From: Thiopseudomonas alkaliphila
GTDB taxonomy: Bacteria > Pseudomonadota > Gammaproteobacteria > Pseudomonadales > Pseudomonadaceae
Assembly: GCF_001267175.1 (NCBI RefSeq)
Contig: NZ_CP012358.1
Coordinates: 1,466,501-1,530,500, forward strand
Direction: 5' to 3'
DNA: 64,000 nucleotides
Positions 9,852-18,165 of this stretch are shown piece by piece. The translations under genes and the position numbers were made by a program. Under the pieces are notes generated by a model. It was given only the letters and a program-made list of their open reading frames with translations. It searched no databases and was not told the origin of the DNA. Position 1 is the first letter of the stretch. Every line of letters starts with the position of its first letter.

Positions 9852-10748
9852 ATGAAAAAAATAGCCGTTATTTCCACCAAAGGTGGCGTAGGTAAAACCA
9901 CAACAGCGGTCAACTTAGCAGGTATTGCTGCTGATGCAGGAAAACGTGTCCTGCTCATTGACCTAGATATTCAACCAACTTTGTCCAGTTATTTCCACCT
10001 AAAAACTGAAGTTGAAGGTGGAGTCTTTCAACTCGTTGGCTTTAATGAGACTCGTCGAAGCGAAATTATATCCGAAACTACCATACCAAACCTACATATC
10101 ATCAAGTCAAATGATGACCAGGGACAGCTAAACAGCCTACTGCTTAATGCTGCTGATGGGCGTTTACGACTTCTCCGTTTACTGGAAACATTCAATGATG
10201 ACTACGATTTGGTTGTCATGGATACGCAAGGCGCACGCTCAGTTACGCTCGAAATGGCATTACTGGCCGCTGATACAGCCCTCTCTCCAATTATCCCTGA
10301 ACTGCTTGCTGCTCGTGAGTTTCGTCGAGGAACACTCACACTCTTTGATGAGTTAGGCAGCTATCAGTACATGGGCATCCAGCTTCCCGAGTTGCTGGTT
10401 TTTGTTAACCGAGCCGATGCAGTTACAACGGATGCTCGTTTAATCACGCAAAATCTTCACAGCACATTTGCTAATGACAATGGTATTCGAGTCCTCGATA
10501 CCTCTATACCGAACCTTGCGTCTTATCGGCGAGCTGCAAGTCTTTCAATGCCTGCTCACCGAATTGAAACTCGTAAGCCTTCAGGAAGAAAAGCACCTTC
10601 TGCTTTGGAAAGTATGATTTTGCTTGCAAGTGAGGCTTTCCCTGAGTGGGCGGATGATTTTCGACAACTGACTCCTGAAAAAGTAAGCAGCCTGTTTGAC
10701 TCTTCAGCATTTACGCTACTCAACATGGGGGAAAGTGATGATGCGTAA
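9852..10748 (+). CDS. ParA/Soj family partition ATPase of the ICE
   Basis: This 298-residue P-loop ATPase has the deviant Walker A KGGVGKTT (10-17) and a VVMDTQG Walker B-like strand. In PAPI-1-like islands the soj homologue at this end is needed to keep the excised circle. It is the first gene inside the attachment site and overlaps the start of the dnaB-like gene by about 11 bases, so they form one operon that appears to run to the STY4528-type gene. Its partner is probably the ParB-like protein at 12383. Confidence 0.9.
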   Translation: MKKIAVISTKGGVGKTTTAVNLAGIAADAGKRVLLIDLDIQPTLSSYFHLKTEVEGGVFQLVGFNETRRSEIISETTIPNLHIIKSNDDQGQLNSLLLNAADGRLRLLRLLETFNDDYDLVVMDTQGARSVTLEMALLAADTALSPIIPELLAAREFRRGTLTLFDELGSYQYMGIQLPELLVFVNRADAVTTDARLITQNLHSTFANDNGIRVLDTSIPNLASYRRAASLSMPAHRIETRKPSGRKAPSALESMILLASEAFPEWADDFRQLTPEKVSSLFDSSAFTLLNMGESDDA

Positions 10749-12096
10749 ATTAGCACTCGCTCAACCCCCTCACTCAATTGAGGCTGAACAAGCTGTACTG
10801 GGTGGCCTTGTACTTAACAACTCCACCTGGGATCTCATTGCCGGAACACTGATCCCTTCAGATTTTTATCAGCACAATAATCAACAGTTCTTCAAACTGA
10901 TCCAAGAGCTTTCTGAAAATAATGAGCCCTTTGATGCAGTTACAATTTCTGAGCTTGCGATTAAGCGCAAACTAGGCGGAAATGAGTTTCTGGCATATGT
11001 CGGTGAGCTTTGTAACAACACGCCTTCTACCGCAAATATTGAAGCTTACCGGGACATTGTCCGAGAGCGCTCCCAACTTCGGCACCTCATCAGAATTGGC
11101 CATGACTGCACTCGCTTGGCAAGTTCAAAGGAAGCAGTCAGCGAAGATGTACTGGAAACAGTTGAGCGAGAACTGTTTGCTCTTTCCTCAGAAGCTTCCC
11201 ACGACTTTACTGACCTTCATGCAGTGATGATGGAAGTGCTTGGTGAAGTCGATTTAGCGGCTCAAAATGGCCTAAGCATACTGGGCCTAGACACAGGACT
11301 CACTGATCTTAACGATCTAATTGGTGGCTGGTTTACAGGCCTCAATCTACTCGCTGCACGACCCTCAATGGGCAAGACAGGGCTTTGCCTAAAATTCATC
11401 CAAGCAGCTCTAGACATTCTACCAAAAGAGCAAACCGTTCAGTTTTACAGCCTGGAAATGCCTTCAAAGCAAATTGCCTACAGACTTGCCGCGTTAGTGG
11501 GCAAGCTAGATATGCAAAAACTCCGAGCGGGTAAACTTGACGGTGAAGGCTGGGCTAAGCTCGCCGAAGCTATCTCTACAATTAACAACCTGCGCGGTCG
11601 CCTCATCATTGACGACGACAGCTATATGACCCCATCAAAACTGCGTTCCAAAGCACGTCGTGCCGCAAGACAATTCGGAAAGCCTGGATTTATTGTGATC
11701 GACTATCTTCAACTCATGCACTCATCTCAGAAGCGTGAGAATCGAAATCTTGAAGTCGCTGAAATTTCAGCCAGTCTGAAGGCTCTCTCCAAAGAAATGG
11801 ACTGTCCCGTACTTGCGCTCTCACAACTAAATCGCAGTGTTGAAAGCCGCCCAAACAAACGACCCAATAATAGTGACCTTCGTGATTCTGGCTCTCTTGA
11901 GCAAGACGCTGATCTCATCATGTTTATTTATCGAGATGAATACTACAACGACGATTCAGAAGACAAAGGGATCGCTGAACTCATTATTGGTAAAAACAGA
12001 AACGGTCCAACAGGCACTGTAAGAACTGCATTCATACCAGAGCAAATACGCTTTGAAAACCTTGGACATGTAGCCATGGAGGGACTTCGAGCATGA
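10738..12096 (+). CDS. DnaB-like replicative helicase of the ICE
   Basis: This 452-residue protein resembles bacterial DnaB: an N-terminal DnaB domain (about 10-110), then a RecA-like helicase domain with Walker A ARPSMGKT (207-214), Walker B VIDYLQLM and the SDLRDSGSLEQDAD motif. It unwinds DNA ahead of a replisome, which fits autonomous replication of the excised ICE. I start at ATG 10738, inside the end of parA, because GGGGGAAAG lies just upstream; ATG 10741 is equally possible. A frame start at 10696 would extend into parA without a ribosome binding site. Confidence 0.9.
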   Translation: MMRKLALAQPPHSIEAEQAVLGGLVLNNSTWDLIAGTLIPSDFYQHNNQQFFKLIQELSENNEPFDAVTISELAIKRKLGGNEFLAYVGELCNNTPSTANIEAYRDIVRERSQLRHLIRIGHDCTRLASSKEAVSEDVLETVERELFALSSEASHDFTDLHAVMMEVLGEVDLAAQNGLSILGLDTGLTDLNDLIGGWFTGLNLLAARPSMGKTGLCLKFIQAALDILPKEQTVQFYSLEMPSKQIAYRLAALVGKLDMQKLRAGKLDGEGWAKLAEAISTINNLRGRLIIDDDSYMTPSKLRSKARRAARQFGKPGFIVIDYLQLMHSSQKRENRNLEVAEISASLKALSKEMDCPVLALSQLNRSVESRPNKRPNNSDLRDSGSLEQDADLIMFIYRDEYYNDDSEDKGIAELIIGKNRNGPTGTVRTAFIPEQIRFENLGHVAMEGLRA

Positions 12097-12377
12097 GCCG
12101 TAAAGACATCATCACACTCACTATTGAATGCAGTATGGGTAGTTTTCTTAGCTTTATAGACCTACTAGAAAGCCAGCAAAACACTTTATTTATACGAAAA
12201 CGTATCAGCACAACAAGTCACGGCGACCTAGCTCGGAGCCATTGTGTTGTTTGCCTATTCGGCGTCACAGACACCTTAGCTGTCATGTGTTCTATCGCCA
12301 AACAGCTGAAAACACTCAGTACAGTCCATGGCTCACCCATTTTTTTAAAAGCATTCTCAGTTAACAACCAGGAGTAG
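12093..12377 (+). CDS. Small ICE protein of unknown function
   Basis: A 94-residue product starting with ATGA overlap on the dnaB stop, between the helicase and parB. I recognise no domain. It has two or three Cys and a hydrophobic middle (SHCVVCLFGVTDTLAVM), not clearly membrane-spanning. The tight overlap and the parB start six bases after its stop support a real gene. In ICEclc a short gene also lies between parA and parB, but I cannot show they are related. Confidence 0.65.
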   Translation: MSRKDIITLTIECSMGSFLSFIDLLESQQNTLFIRKRISTTSHGDLARSHCVVCLFGVTDTLAVMCSIAKQLKTLSTVHGSPIFLKAFSVNNQE

Positions 12378-12382
12378 TATTC

Positions 12383-14140
12383 ATGAACACCAAAGTCACC
12401 AAAGAATTAATTGAAAGACAGATGGCTGTAAAAGCGTTTTCATCGAATGCTGCGCCGATCAAACGTCTCACAGATCCGCTGCAAGACACTCCCATGGTAG
12501 TTACTCTGGATCAACTACGCTCTTACGAGCATAACCCGCGTAAAACCCGCAACCCACTGTACGATGAAATCAAAGCATCGATTAAAGCTCGCGGCCTGGA
12601 TCAGCCACCACTGATTACACGTCGCCCAGATGAAGATCATTACATCATCAGAAATGGAGGTAACACTCGCCTGGAGATCCTAAATGAACTGTGGCGTGAA
12701 ACTAAAAATGAACAGTTCTTCCGTATCCACTGCCTATTTAAGCCTTGGCAGTCAGAAGTTAACGCTCTGGCAGGACACCTTGCTGAAAATGAGTTACATG
12801 GGCAACTAAGCTTTATCGACAAAGCTCAAGGTATTGCTCAAATCAAAGCCATGTATGAAGAACGTCTGGATGGTGAGCAGCTATCTCTACGCAGACTATC
12901 TGAGCGACTGAAACAAGATGGGTACCCTGTTGCTATCAGCTTGCTTAGCAATATGCTTGAGTGCGTCAATAGCATTTTACCTGCTCTGCCCAACACATTG
13001 ATGCAGGGGCTTGGTAGAGCTCAAGTAGCCAAGCTAATTGTGCTTAAAAATAACCTTACTAAAGTCTGGGACAAATACGACGACAGCGGTAGTGATTTCT
13101 TTGAGTTCTGGTTAATGGTCTTAGCGGCACACGATACGGGCGTGGAAACCTACAGCTATGAAGTGATTCAAGATGAGTTGATTGGGCAAATGTCAGCCAT
13201 GCTAGGAGAAAGTTACAATATCTTAGAGCTAGACTTGGCAATTGCCGCTGAAGGCATCGTCAACAAAAACCCACTTTCTGCTGAACAACTGGAGGCGTTT
13301 GCAAATAATCCGCCACAACCTATCGAATCCCCTTTAAATACATCTGAAGCTGACACCCTTGTGGCCGACGATGAAAAAGATGTTACTCCTACCTCTGAAG
13401 ACTCAAAACACTCGTCAATAACTGATGAGCCAAATTTAACATCCACTCCAACAATACAAGGATCCAATACATCTACCCCTCAAACAGAATCAAAAGCACT
13501 CTCTGACAAAGACATTGATCCTGAGGCATTTCTTGAAGCTCATATTGTTACACCTTCTCAAGAAAGCGATACGCTGTTAAGAACAAGACAACAGGTCGCC
13601 ATACTCAATGGCGATCAATTACCTGACTTTAAAGAGTCTGTTTTAACTTCTATACCAGTTATAGCTGGAGGACCTTCATCTAGCGTGACCGACATCTGGT
13701 ATATCGAGAGCCGCATAAATGACCTACTAAGCCTAAGACACAATATATGGCTTTTAGTTAAAGACATTTGCACCACCACAGGTGTTAAAGGTTTTGGCCC
13801 AACAAAAGAAGGCTTAGGGTTCGGTATTTTTGGAAAGTTAGAGACCGATGGTACAGCTCTATCTCAGGGCGTACAGCTAATGTTGCTATCAATTTTACGT
13901 ACCACTGATAACTTTGCTGATAAAGCCCCCATCCCACTTTCATCTGCTCTCTTCTCACAGATTTTGATTGGCAGTTACGACATTACAGTTGGCCTCAATG
14001 GACCTGCAGATGTTGGGCTGGCTCGCTTGGAGGATGCTGAACTCGTAAAGCTTTTTCGAATTGTCCGTTTAGCTCGAGTACTCGTTGACCTAGAAAAAGA
14101 GATGATTCAACTCGCTGAGCAGGAGCAAAGTGATGAGTAA
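12383..14140 (+). CDS. ParB family protein, PFGI-1 ICE class
   Basis: A 585-residue protein with a ParB/Srx-like N-terminal domain (about 35-180) that includes an NGGNTRL motif where classical ParB proteins have GERR-type residues. A helical DNA-binding middle, a Ser/Thr/Pro-rich linker near 310-375 and a C-terminal domain follow. It matches the large ParB proteins of PFGI-1-type elements. It overlaps the next gene by 11 bases. Its DNA site is unknown; the 17-bp palindrome arrays at 17737, 20514 and 21297 resemble parS in their TGTT...AACA ends and are candidates (inference). Confidence 0.85.
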   Translation: MNTKVTKELIERQMAVKAFSSNAAPIKRLTDPLQDTPMVVTLDQLRSYEHNPRKTRNPLYDEIKASIKARGLDQPPLITRRPDEDHYIIRNGGNTRLEILNELWRETKNEQFFRIHCLFKPWQSEVNALAGHLAENELHGQLSFIDKAQGIAQIKAMYEERLDGEQLSLRRLSERLKQDGYPVAISLLSNMLECVNSILPALPNTLMQGLGRAQVAKLIVLKNNLTKVWDKYDDSGSDFFEFWLMVLAAHDTGVETYSYEVIQDELIGQMSAMLGESYNILELDLAIAAEGIVNKNPLSAEQLEAFANNPPQPIESPLNTSEADTLVADDEKDVTPTSEDSKHSSITDEPNLTSTPTIQGSNTSTPQTESKALSDKDIDPEAFLEAHIVTPSQESDTLLRTRQQVAILNGDQLPDFKESVLTSIPVIAGGPSSSVTDIWYIESRINDLLSLRHNIWLLVKDICTTTGVKGFGPTKEGLGFGIFGKLETDGTALSQGVQLMLLSILRTTDNFADKAPIPLSSALFSQILIGSYDITVGLNGPADVGLARLEDAELVKLFRIVRLARVLVDLEKEMIQLAEQEQSDE

Positions 14141-14861
14141 GGACTACAAACTCACGCCATTATTAAAGACACCTTCAGTACCCTCAGCGCATAAGCGCGT
14201 ATGTACTGACGATAAAATCATGCCTATTCCTCCTGTGCCTAGTTATATTTTTAACCAAGCACTTGTTACGCTGGTGTTACAAGAAGCCAGTGAAGGCAAA
14301 ATGCAGCGATGCCAGTCACTAGGATTTACATCAGACCTTATTTTAAGGCTACAAAGTCTTCCTCCGACCACGCTTCACAAAGTGATTAGTTCCCCTTATT
14401 TATGGATCAAACCCTCTGTAGACCCGCGCGCTCTTGAGTTAGTACTGGATAAGATTGATCGTGATGAAGAGCTCGAACGTCTAATTAACCGCTCAATTAA
14501 ACTTGGGGCCACGACCCCAATGTTAAATAGTTTCTTTGGTTTGTCTCATACGGAAGCGGCTGAACGACGAAGGGCGTTACACATTCCACCTAGAACCGGC
14601 CGTCTCCCCACGTTAACTCACGAACAACGGCGTGCTGTCTGGGAACGCTGGGTCACTCTAGTTAAACAGGTTGAGCAAAGTCATGGCTATGAATCCAAAG
14701 CTTCTATTCAAAACATCATGACGGGTGCAGATTTAGACGAAATGGACCAGCTCGATCTCATGCTCGTCATTGCTGAGGAGCAAAAAATTCTGGTGGGACA
14801 AATTTGGATGGAAATAGCCGAATGCCAGTCCTCTATAGAGGAGGATAACGATGATCTCTAG
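14130..14861 (+). CDS. DUF2857-type ICE protein (possible regulator)
   Basis: This 243-residue protein looks like the DUF2857 proteins that follow parB in this ICE family. The recognisable part is SRIKLG-like: NRSIKLGATTPMLNSFFGLSHTEAAERRRALHIP, which reads as a helix-turn-helix-like segment. In ICEclc the genes after parB include the BisDC activator of transfer genes, so a role in switching on the transfer promoters is possible, but this is by position only. It overlaps parB (11 bases) and the next gene (11 bases). An ATG at 14133 could be used instead. Confidence 0.6.
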   Translation: MMSKDYKLTPLLKTPSVPSAHKRVCTDDKIMPIPPVPSYIFNQALVTLVLQEASEGKMQRCQSLGFTSDLILRLQSLPPTTLHKVISSPYLWIKPSVDPRALELVLDKIDRDEELERLINRSIKLGATTPMLNSFFGLSHTEAAERRRALHIPPRTGRLPTLTHEQRRAVWERWVTLVKQVEQSHGYESKASIQNIMTGADLDEMDQLDLMLVIAEEQKILVGQIWMEIAECQSSIEEDNDDL

Positions 14862-16197
14862 CCTAAATCAGAACGATCATTGGGAATCTCTACCCCTGAA
14901 CATCAATGGCACTGTTTCCAAAAAGTGGCCCGATATTCCTGCTATAAACAAACCCTCTCCAGGCGGACGAACTTGTTCACCCGAAGCAGCAGGGTTCGTT
15001 TATAGCGGCCTCAAGCAAGAAATAGTACCTCAACGTCTACTACTAGACAGTCGACTCACTCCTTTAGAGAGAAATGGCTGGCTAGTTTTTAAAATGCTGC
15101 TGGACAAACAAGGTTATGCAGTGCCTAGGTATCAGGATCTACAACCCTACTTAGCTCAAACACCCTATGGCGAACAAGCTTCGCGAGAGACCGTCTCAAG
15201 AATTATTGCAATTTTGCGTATGACACGTTGGATCAGTTTGTTAGCACAAGGGCGAGACAGCAGCACAGGCAGAATAGTCGGCAATATGTACATACTGCAT
15301 GAAGATCCTGTCACCGCCCAAGAAGCAGCGGTGCTCGATCCTAGCTATGCAGAACTCGTAACAAAGAATCTGCATCACAACATAAAGTCCGTACGCATCG
15401 TAGCGGAAAAGATTGCTGAAGAGATGGACGCTGAAATAGGTGCCACTATGCCTACTCGACTCGACGTCCTACAACAACGCATTCAAAGTACAACCACTCA
15501 TGTCTCTCGTGGTTCGGAATCCGAACGCGGCAAAATCACCCTAGTTCGGAATCCGAACCCGGTAAAAAAGCCTAGTTCGGACCCTAGTTCGGAATCCGAA
15601 CTCAGTAAAAAAAGCCTAGTTCGGAATAATTCACCCCTCAGTTCGGATTCCGAACTAGGTCGCAAAGCCACTAAAATCAACGCAGTTCGGAATCCGAACT
15701 ACAGTACTAGTACAGTACTTAGTACATATACTAGTACTGTACTGTACATAGACCCCGAAGGTAAAAAACATCACTCCAGTATCAAATGGCCTGAACACCT
15801 CGATGATCACATTCGAGAACATGAACGAAGAAAAGCTCTCAGCATGCTCGAATATCAAGAGCCAGATTTACAACAAGAAATCATTAACGAGCTTGCTGCG
15901 CGCTGTCAGCAAGGTGGTATAAAAAAACCATTGGGTTATCTACGAGGGCTTGTGCGCAAAGCAGAACGAGGCGAATTCAAGTTGTGGTCAGGCCAAAACC
16001 AAGTAACTACCACACCTACCTCAAAACCTAATCATGCTGCTAAGAGCTTACAAAAAAAATCACCATATGTTGACGATTTTGAACGTATTCCGATTGATGA
16101 GCTATCACCTGAAGGCAAAGCAGGTTACTTAGCTGTTCGCGCATATATCGATAGTTTCAAGTCATCTCGTAAGAGCGATGAGGCAAGTGATCGTTAG
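14851..16197 (+). CDS. STY4528-type pathogenicity-island replication protein with embedded palindromes
   Basis: This 448-residue protein resembles the STY4528 family found after DUF2857 in these ICEs. Residues 1-200 hold the conserved part (RLTPLERNGWLVFKMLL, GEQASRETVSRIIAILR, a winged-helix-like segment). Residues 220-290 are low-complexity (repeated SESE and VRNPN) and are encoded by an array of 15-bp palindromes. A conserved charged C-terminal segment (KKPLGYLRGLVRKAERGEF) follows. The palindromes occur in two reading frames, so the DNA rather than the peptide seems selected. Phage lambda O is a precedent for an initiator gene containing its own origin. A replication role is inferred from the family name and this structure. 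Confidence 0.75.
   Translation: MISSLNQNDHWESLPLNINGTVSKKWPDIPAINKPSPGGRTCSPEAAGFVYSGLKQEIVPQRLLLDSRLTPLERNGWLVFKMLLDKQGYAVPRYQDLQPYLAQTPYGEQASRETVSRIIAILRMTRWISLLAQGRDSSTGRIVGNMYILHEDPVTAQEAAVLDPSYAELVTKNLHHNIKSVRIVAEKIAEEMDAEIGATMPTRLDVLQQRIQSTTTHVSRGSESERGKITLVRNPNPVKKPSSDPSSESELSKKSLVRNNSPLSSDSELGRKATKINAVRNPNYSTSTVLSTYTSTVLYIDPEGKKHHSSIKWPEHLDDHIREHERRKALSMLEYQEPDLQQEIINELAARCQQGGIKKPLGYLRGLVRKAERGEFKLWSGQNQVTTTPTSKPNHAAKSLQKKSPYVDDFERIPIDELSPEGKAGYLAVRAYIDSFKSSRKSDEASDR
15512..15699. repeat. Helically phased 15-bp palindromes (iteron-like) inside the replication gene
   Basis: The site GTTCGGAATCCGAAC or its reverse form occurs at 15512-15526, 15544-15558, 15587-15601, 15641-15655 and 15685-15699. 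A degenerate copy lies at 15619-15633 and a half site at 15575-15581. Centre-to-centre spacings of the six sites are 32, 43, 32, 22 and 44 bp, close to 3, 4, 3, 2 and 4 helical turns. Confidence 0.9.
15700..15743. repeat. GTAC-rich nested inverted repeats next to the palindrome array
   Basis: TACAGTACTAGTA (15700-15712) is a perfect complement of TACTAGTACTGTA (15729-15741); AGTACAGTACT (15709-15719) also pairs with AGTACTGTACT (15733-15743). The segment is AT-rich and could be a melting or hairpin element of an origin. Confidence 0.8.
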
Positions 16198-16225
16198 AAG
16201 GATGACTTAAGACCATGTGGAATCT

Positions 16226-16454
16226 ATGACTGTAAGCAGGCCATAATCCAGCGGAAAAACTCAGCGTTTTTGAAACGAAAGACGGCGGCGAGACTTATTA
16301 TTCCGTCGGAATATTGGATTATATAAGCTTGGAGAATCGCATTCTCCCCAGTAAGAAAGTTTATAAAAGCTACACGCAAGCATTTACAGCGGTCGGACGA
16401 GCACTTGATAAACAGTTTGATAAAAGCGACCTAGCGAGAGGAGAACAACAATGA
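16226..16454 (+). pseudogene. Short ICE gene with apparent one-base frameshift
   Basis: ATG 16226 opens MTVSRP and then stops. Restoring one base near 16243 joins it to an open frame of about 70 codons (KLSVFETKDGGETYYSVG ... LDKQFDKSDLARGEQQ) ending at TGA 16452-16454, which overlaps the next ATG. The downstream part has no usable start of its own. It could be a real disruption or a sequencing error. I do not recognise the product. Confidence 0.45.
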
Positions 16455-16582
16455 ATAGTGCAGGTAGGTTAAAAATGGGTATTTTGTGGCTTTCTGAGGA
16501 CGAAAACCCATATACAGGAATGGAAGTCGAGTACTGGTCAGATGGCTGGGAAGATGCTCAAGAAGATGCCTTACAGGCTTAA
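16451..16582 (+). CDS. Small acidic ICE protein (43 aa)
   Basis: A 43-residue acidic peptide (MNSAGRLKMGILWLSEDENP start, Trp-rich EYWSDGWEDAQED end). It has a strong AGAGGAG ribosome binding site and an ATGA overlap with the preceding broken gene. The function is unknown. Confidence 0.6.
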   Translation: MNSAGRLKMGILWLSEDENPYTGMEVEYWSDGWEDAQEDALQA

Positions 16583-16593
16583 AGGGGTACGAT

Positions 16594-16947
16594 ATGGAAG
16601 GCTTTAAACTTGAAATATTTTTCACACTAATTTCTATTTTTTTACTAACAGCAAGTGTGCTATGGACTGTTTTTACAATCTGCATATACGCAAAAATCAA
16701 GAAACCAGAATTAATTCTCGAAAAAATAACTGAACATTTTAAGCCTGATCGAGACGGAATATACAAAAAAATTCATGAGGTACGCGAAATAAAGGAAGCA
16801 CTTGAAAAGTTAAATGCTGATTGCTGGACTACAGTGTGGTGTGACGAACAGGAGCGCTGGATGAGTTCACTCGCAACTGAAATGGAAAAACTGGACTCGC
16901 AAATAGCTGACTACGGTGTGATGGGGCGACAAAAATACGGCCTATAG
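16594..16947 (+). CDS. Hypothetical single-span membrane protein
   Basis: A 117-residue protein with a good AAGGGG ribosome binding site and one N-terminal transmembrane segment (about residues 6-31). A charged, helical cytoplasmic part follows, with DCWTTVWCDEQERW and a predicted coiled end. I do not recognise a family. Its last bases overlap the convergent gene at 16942. Confidence 0.6.
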   Translation: MEGFKLEIFFTLISIFLLTASVLWTVFTICIYAKIKKPELILEKITEHFKPDRDGIYKKIHEVREIKEALEKLNADCWTTVWCDEQERWMSSLATEMEKLDSQIADYGVMGRQKYGL

Positions 16948-17655
16948 TTTATTTTCAAGCTCTGCAATCATCCGGCCAATCTCCCAAGCCCAGCCAAACT
17001 CAGGGTACACGGGCGTCCCTGAGTAGCTTGACTGCCCTCTAACCTTCCAGCCAATACCGTCATAGTGAACCAGATCCATTAAATCAACTATTTCCACATA
17101 ACCATATTCGTAAAATAGTCCCTCACCTCTAATTATTCCCTGAGCAATTGAGTGGTTACCATTATTCACCCAGCCTATCCCCAGGGGGTATACATATATA
17201 ACTCGGTGATTCATATCTTGAGTAAATATGCCCGCTGGCAAACCTGAGCCAATCATGCCTAAAGTCGAGACAATACTGGTGGGATGCCAGCAAGTAGGAA
17301 GAACTATATCAGTTGAAAGGTCCAAAGGTTTTAAATGCTTTTCAGGCGAAGGCGAGCAATACTTCATAGCATGGTACGAAAACCACTCATTTGAAGATGG
17401 CACCCTGCACTCAATACCCAGCGCTTCTGGCCACGCCAGCTCTGTCATGGCTGAGTGTGCAGGTTTGATATATGCATCCAGAATGTGAGCAGCCTGAATG
17501 GGTTTTAATATGATTTTCTGTAAGTCTTGGAGTCCAACCAGGTTCGCTTGCTTTTTCAAAACGGCTGCGCGACGCATCAGGTTTTCAAACGCCGAATCCT
17601 TATTTTGTTTCTTGCCTGAGAAAAAGCTAAAAAATATAGTCAAAATTTTTCGCAC
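16942..17655 (-). CDS. Hypothetical protein, DUF6710-like
   Basis: A 237-residue protein from a GTG start. After a basic N terminus it has a conserved-looking core: WPEALGIECRVP, HAMKYCSPSPEKH, a PLGIGWVNNGNHSIAQGI motif and YDGIGWKV. The NGNHS segment recalls the DUF6710 family, but I cite this from memory and with little confidence. It is the only minus-strand gene in the left ICE arm, which suggests an independent insertion. Confidence 0.55.
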   Translation of the reverse strand: MRKILTIFFSFFSGKKQNKDSAFENLMRRAAVLKKQANLVGLQDLQKIILKPIQAAHILDAYIKPAHSAMTELAWPEALGIECRVPSSNEWFSYHAMKYCSPSPEKHLKPLDLSTDIVLPTCWHPTSIVSTLGMIGSGLPAGIFTQDMNHRVIYVYPLGIGWVNNGNHSIAQGIIRGEGLFYEYGYVEIVDLMDLVHYDGIGWKVRGQSSYSGTPVYPEFGWAWEIGRMIAELENKL

Positions 17656-17736
17656 TCACACACCTTCAATCCATACCTGACGTGCTGAGCATCATAAGGC
17701 TCTTTGGCACTTTGCCACTTCCATCACCCAAGTACT

Positions 17737-18057
17737 TTCACACTGTGAACACCTAAACACCAGCAAGCACTGTTCACCCCGTGAACACCTAAAATACCAG
17801 CAAGCACTGTTCACCCCATGAACACCTAAAATACCAGCAAGCACTGTTCACCCCATGAACACCTAAAATACCAGCAAGCACTGTTCACCCCATGAACACC
17901 TAAAATACCAGCGACCACTGTTTACACTGTAAACACCCAAAACATCAGCAGCCACTGTGAACATCTGCAGGACCAGAAACTACTGTAATGGCCCATTACA
18001 CCTGCAAATTACTGTTTAGGCCCTAAACACCAGCGACCACTGTCTAGGCCCTAGACA
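17737..18057. repeat. Palindrome array 1 (37-bp period, covarying arms)
   Basis: Seventeen-bp palindromes of form TGTNNNN-N3-NNNNACA lie at 17771, 17808, 17845, 17882 and 17919 (exactly 37 bp apart), then 17984, 18013 and 18041, with partial copies at 17737 and 17955. Between them is a constant linker (AACACCTAAAATACCAGCAA). The arms differ (TTCAC, TTTAC, TAATG, TTTAG, TCTAG after TG) but stay complementary. The array fills the gap before the TIGR03761 gene. Confidence 0.92.
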
Positions 18058-18062
18058 CTCAC

Positions 18063-18100
18063 TTAATCCGTTTACTCCAATTTCGGGTTATTCCCTAAAA
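18063..18100 (+). promoter_or_regulatory. Shared ICE upstream motif, copy 1
   Basis: TTAATCCG, ten variable bases, then TTTCGGGTTA, 103 bp before the TIGR03761 gene. It aligns without gaps to 21494 and 32220. Confidence 0.6.
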
Positions 18101-18165
18101 GTACAAAACAGCTCCGTATCATCAGTCACCGATGATGCAAAACACACTACATATAGGAGCTATAT

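Noticed and set aside
17737-18057. CRISPR array (regular 37-bp period)
   Set aside because: The intervals between palindromes are the same sequence, not unique spacers, and the variable part is the palindrome itself. No cas gene is present.
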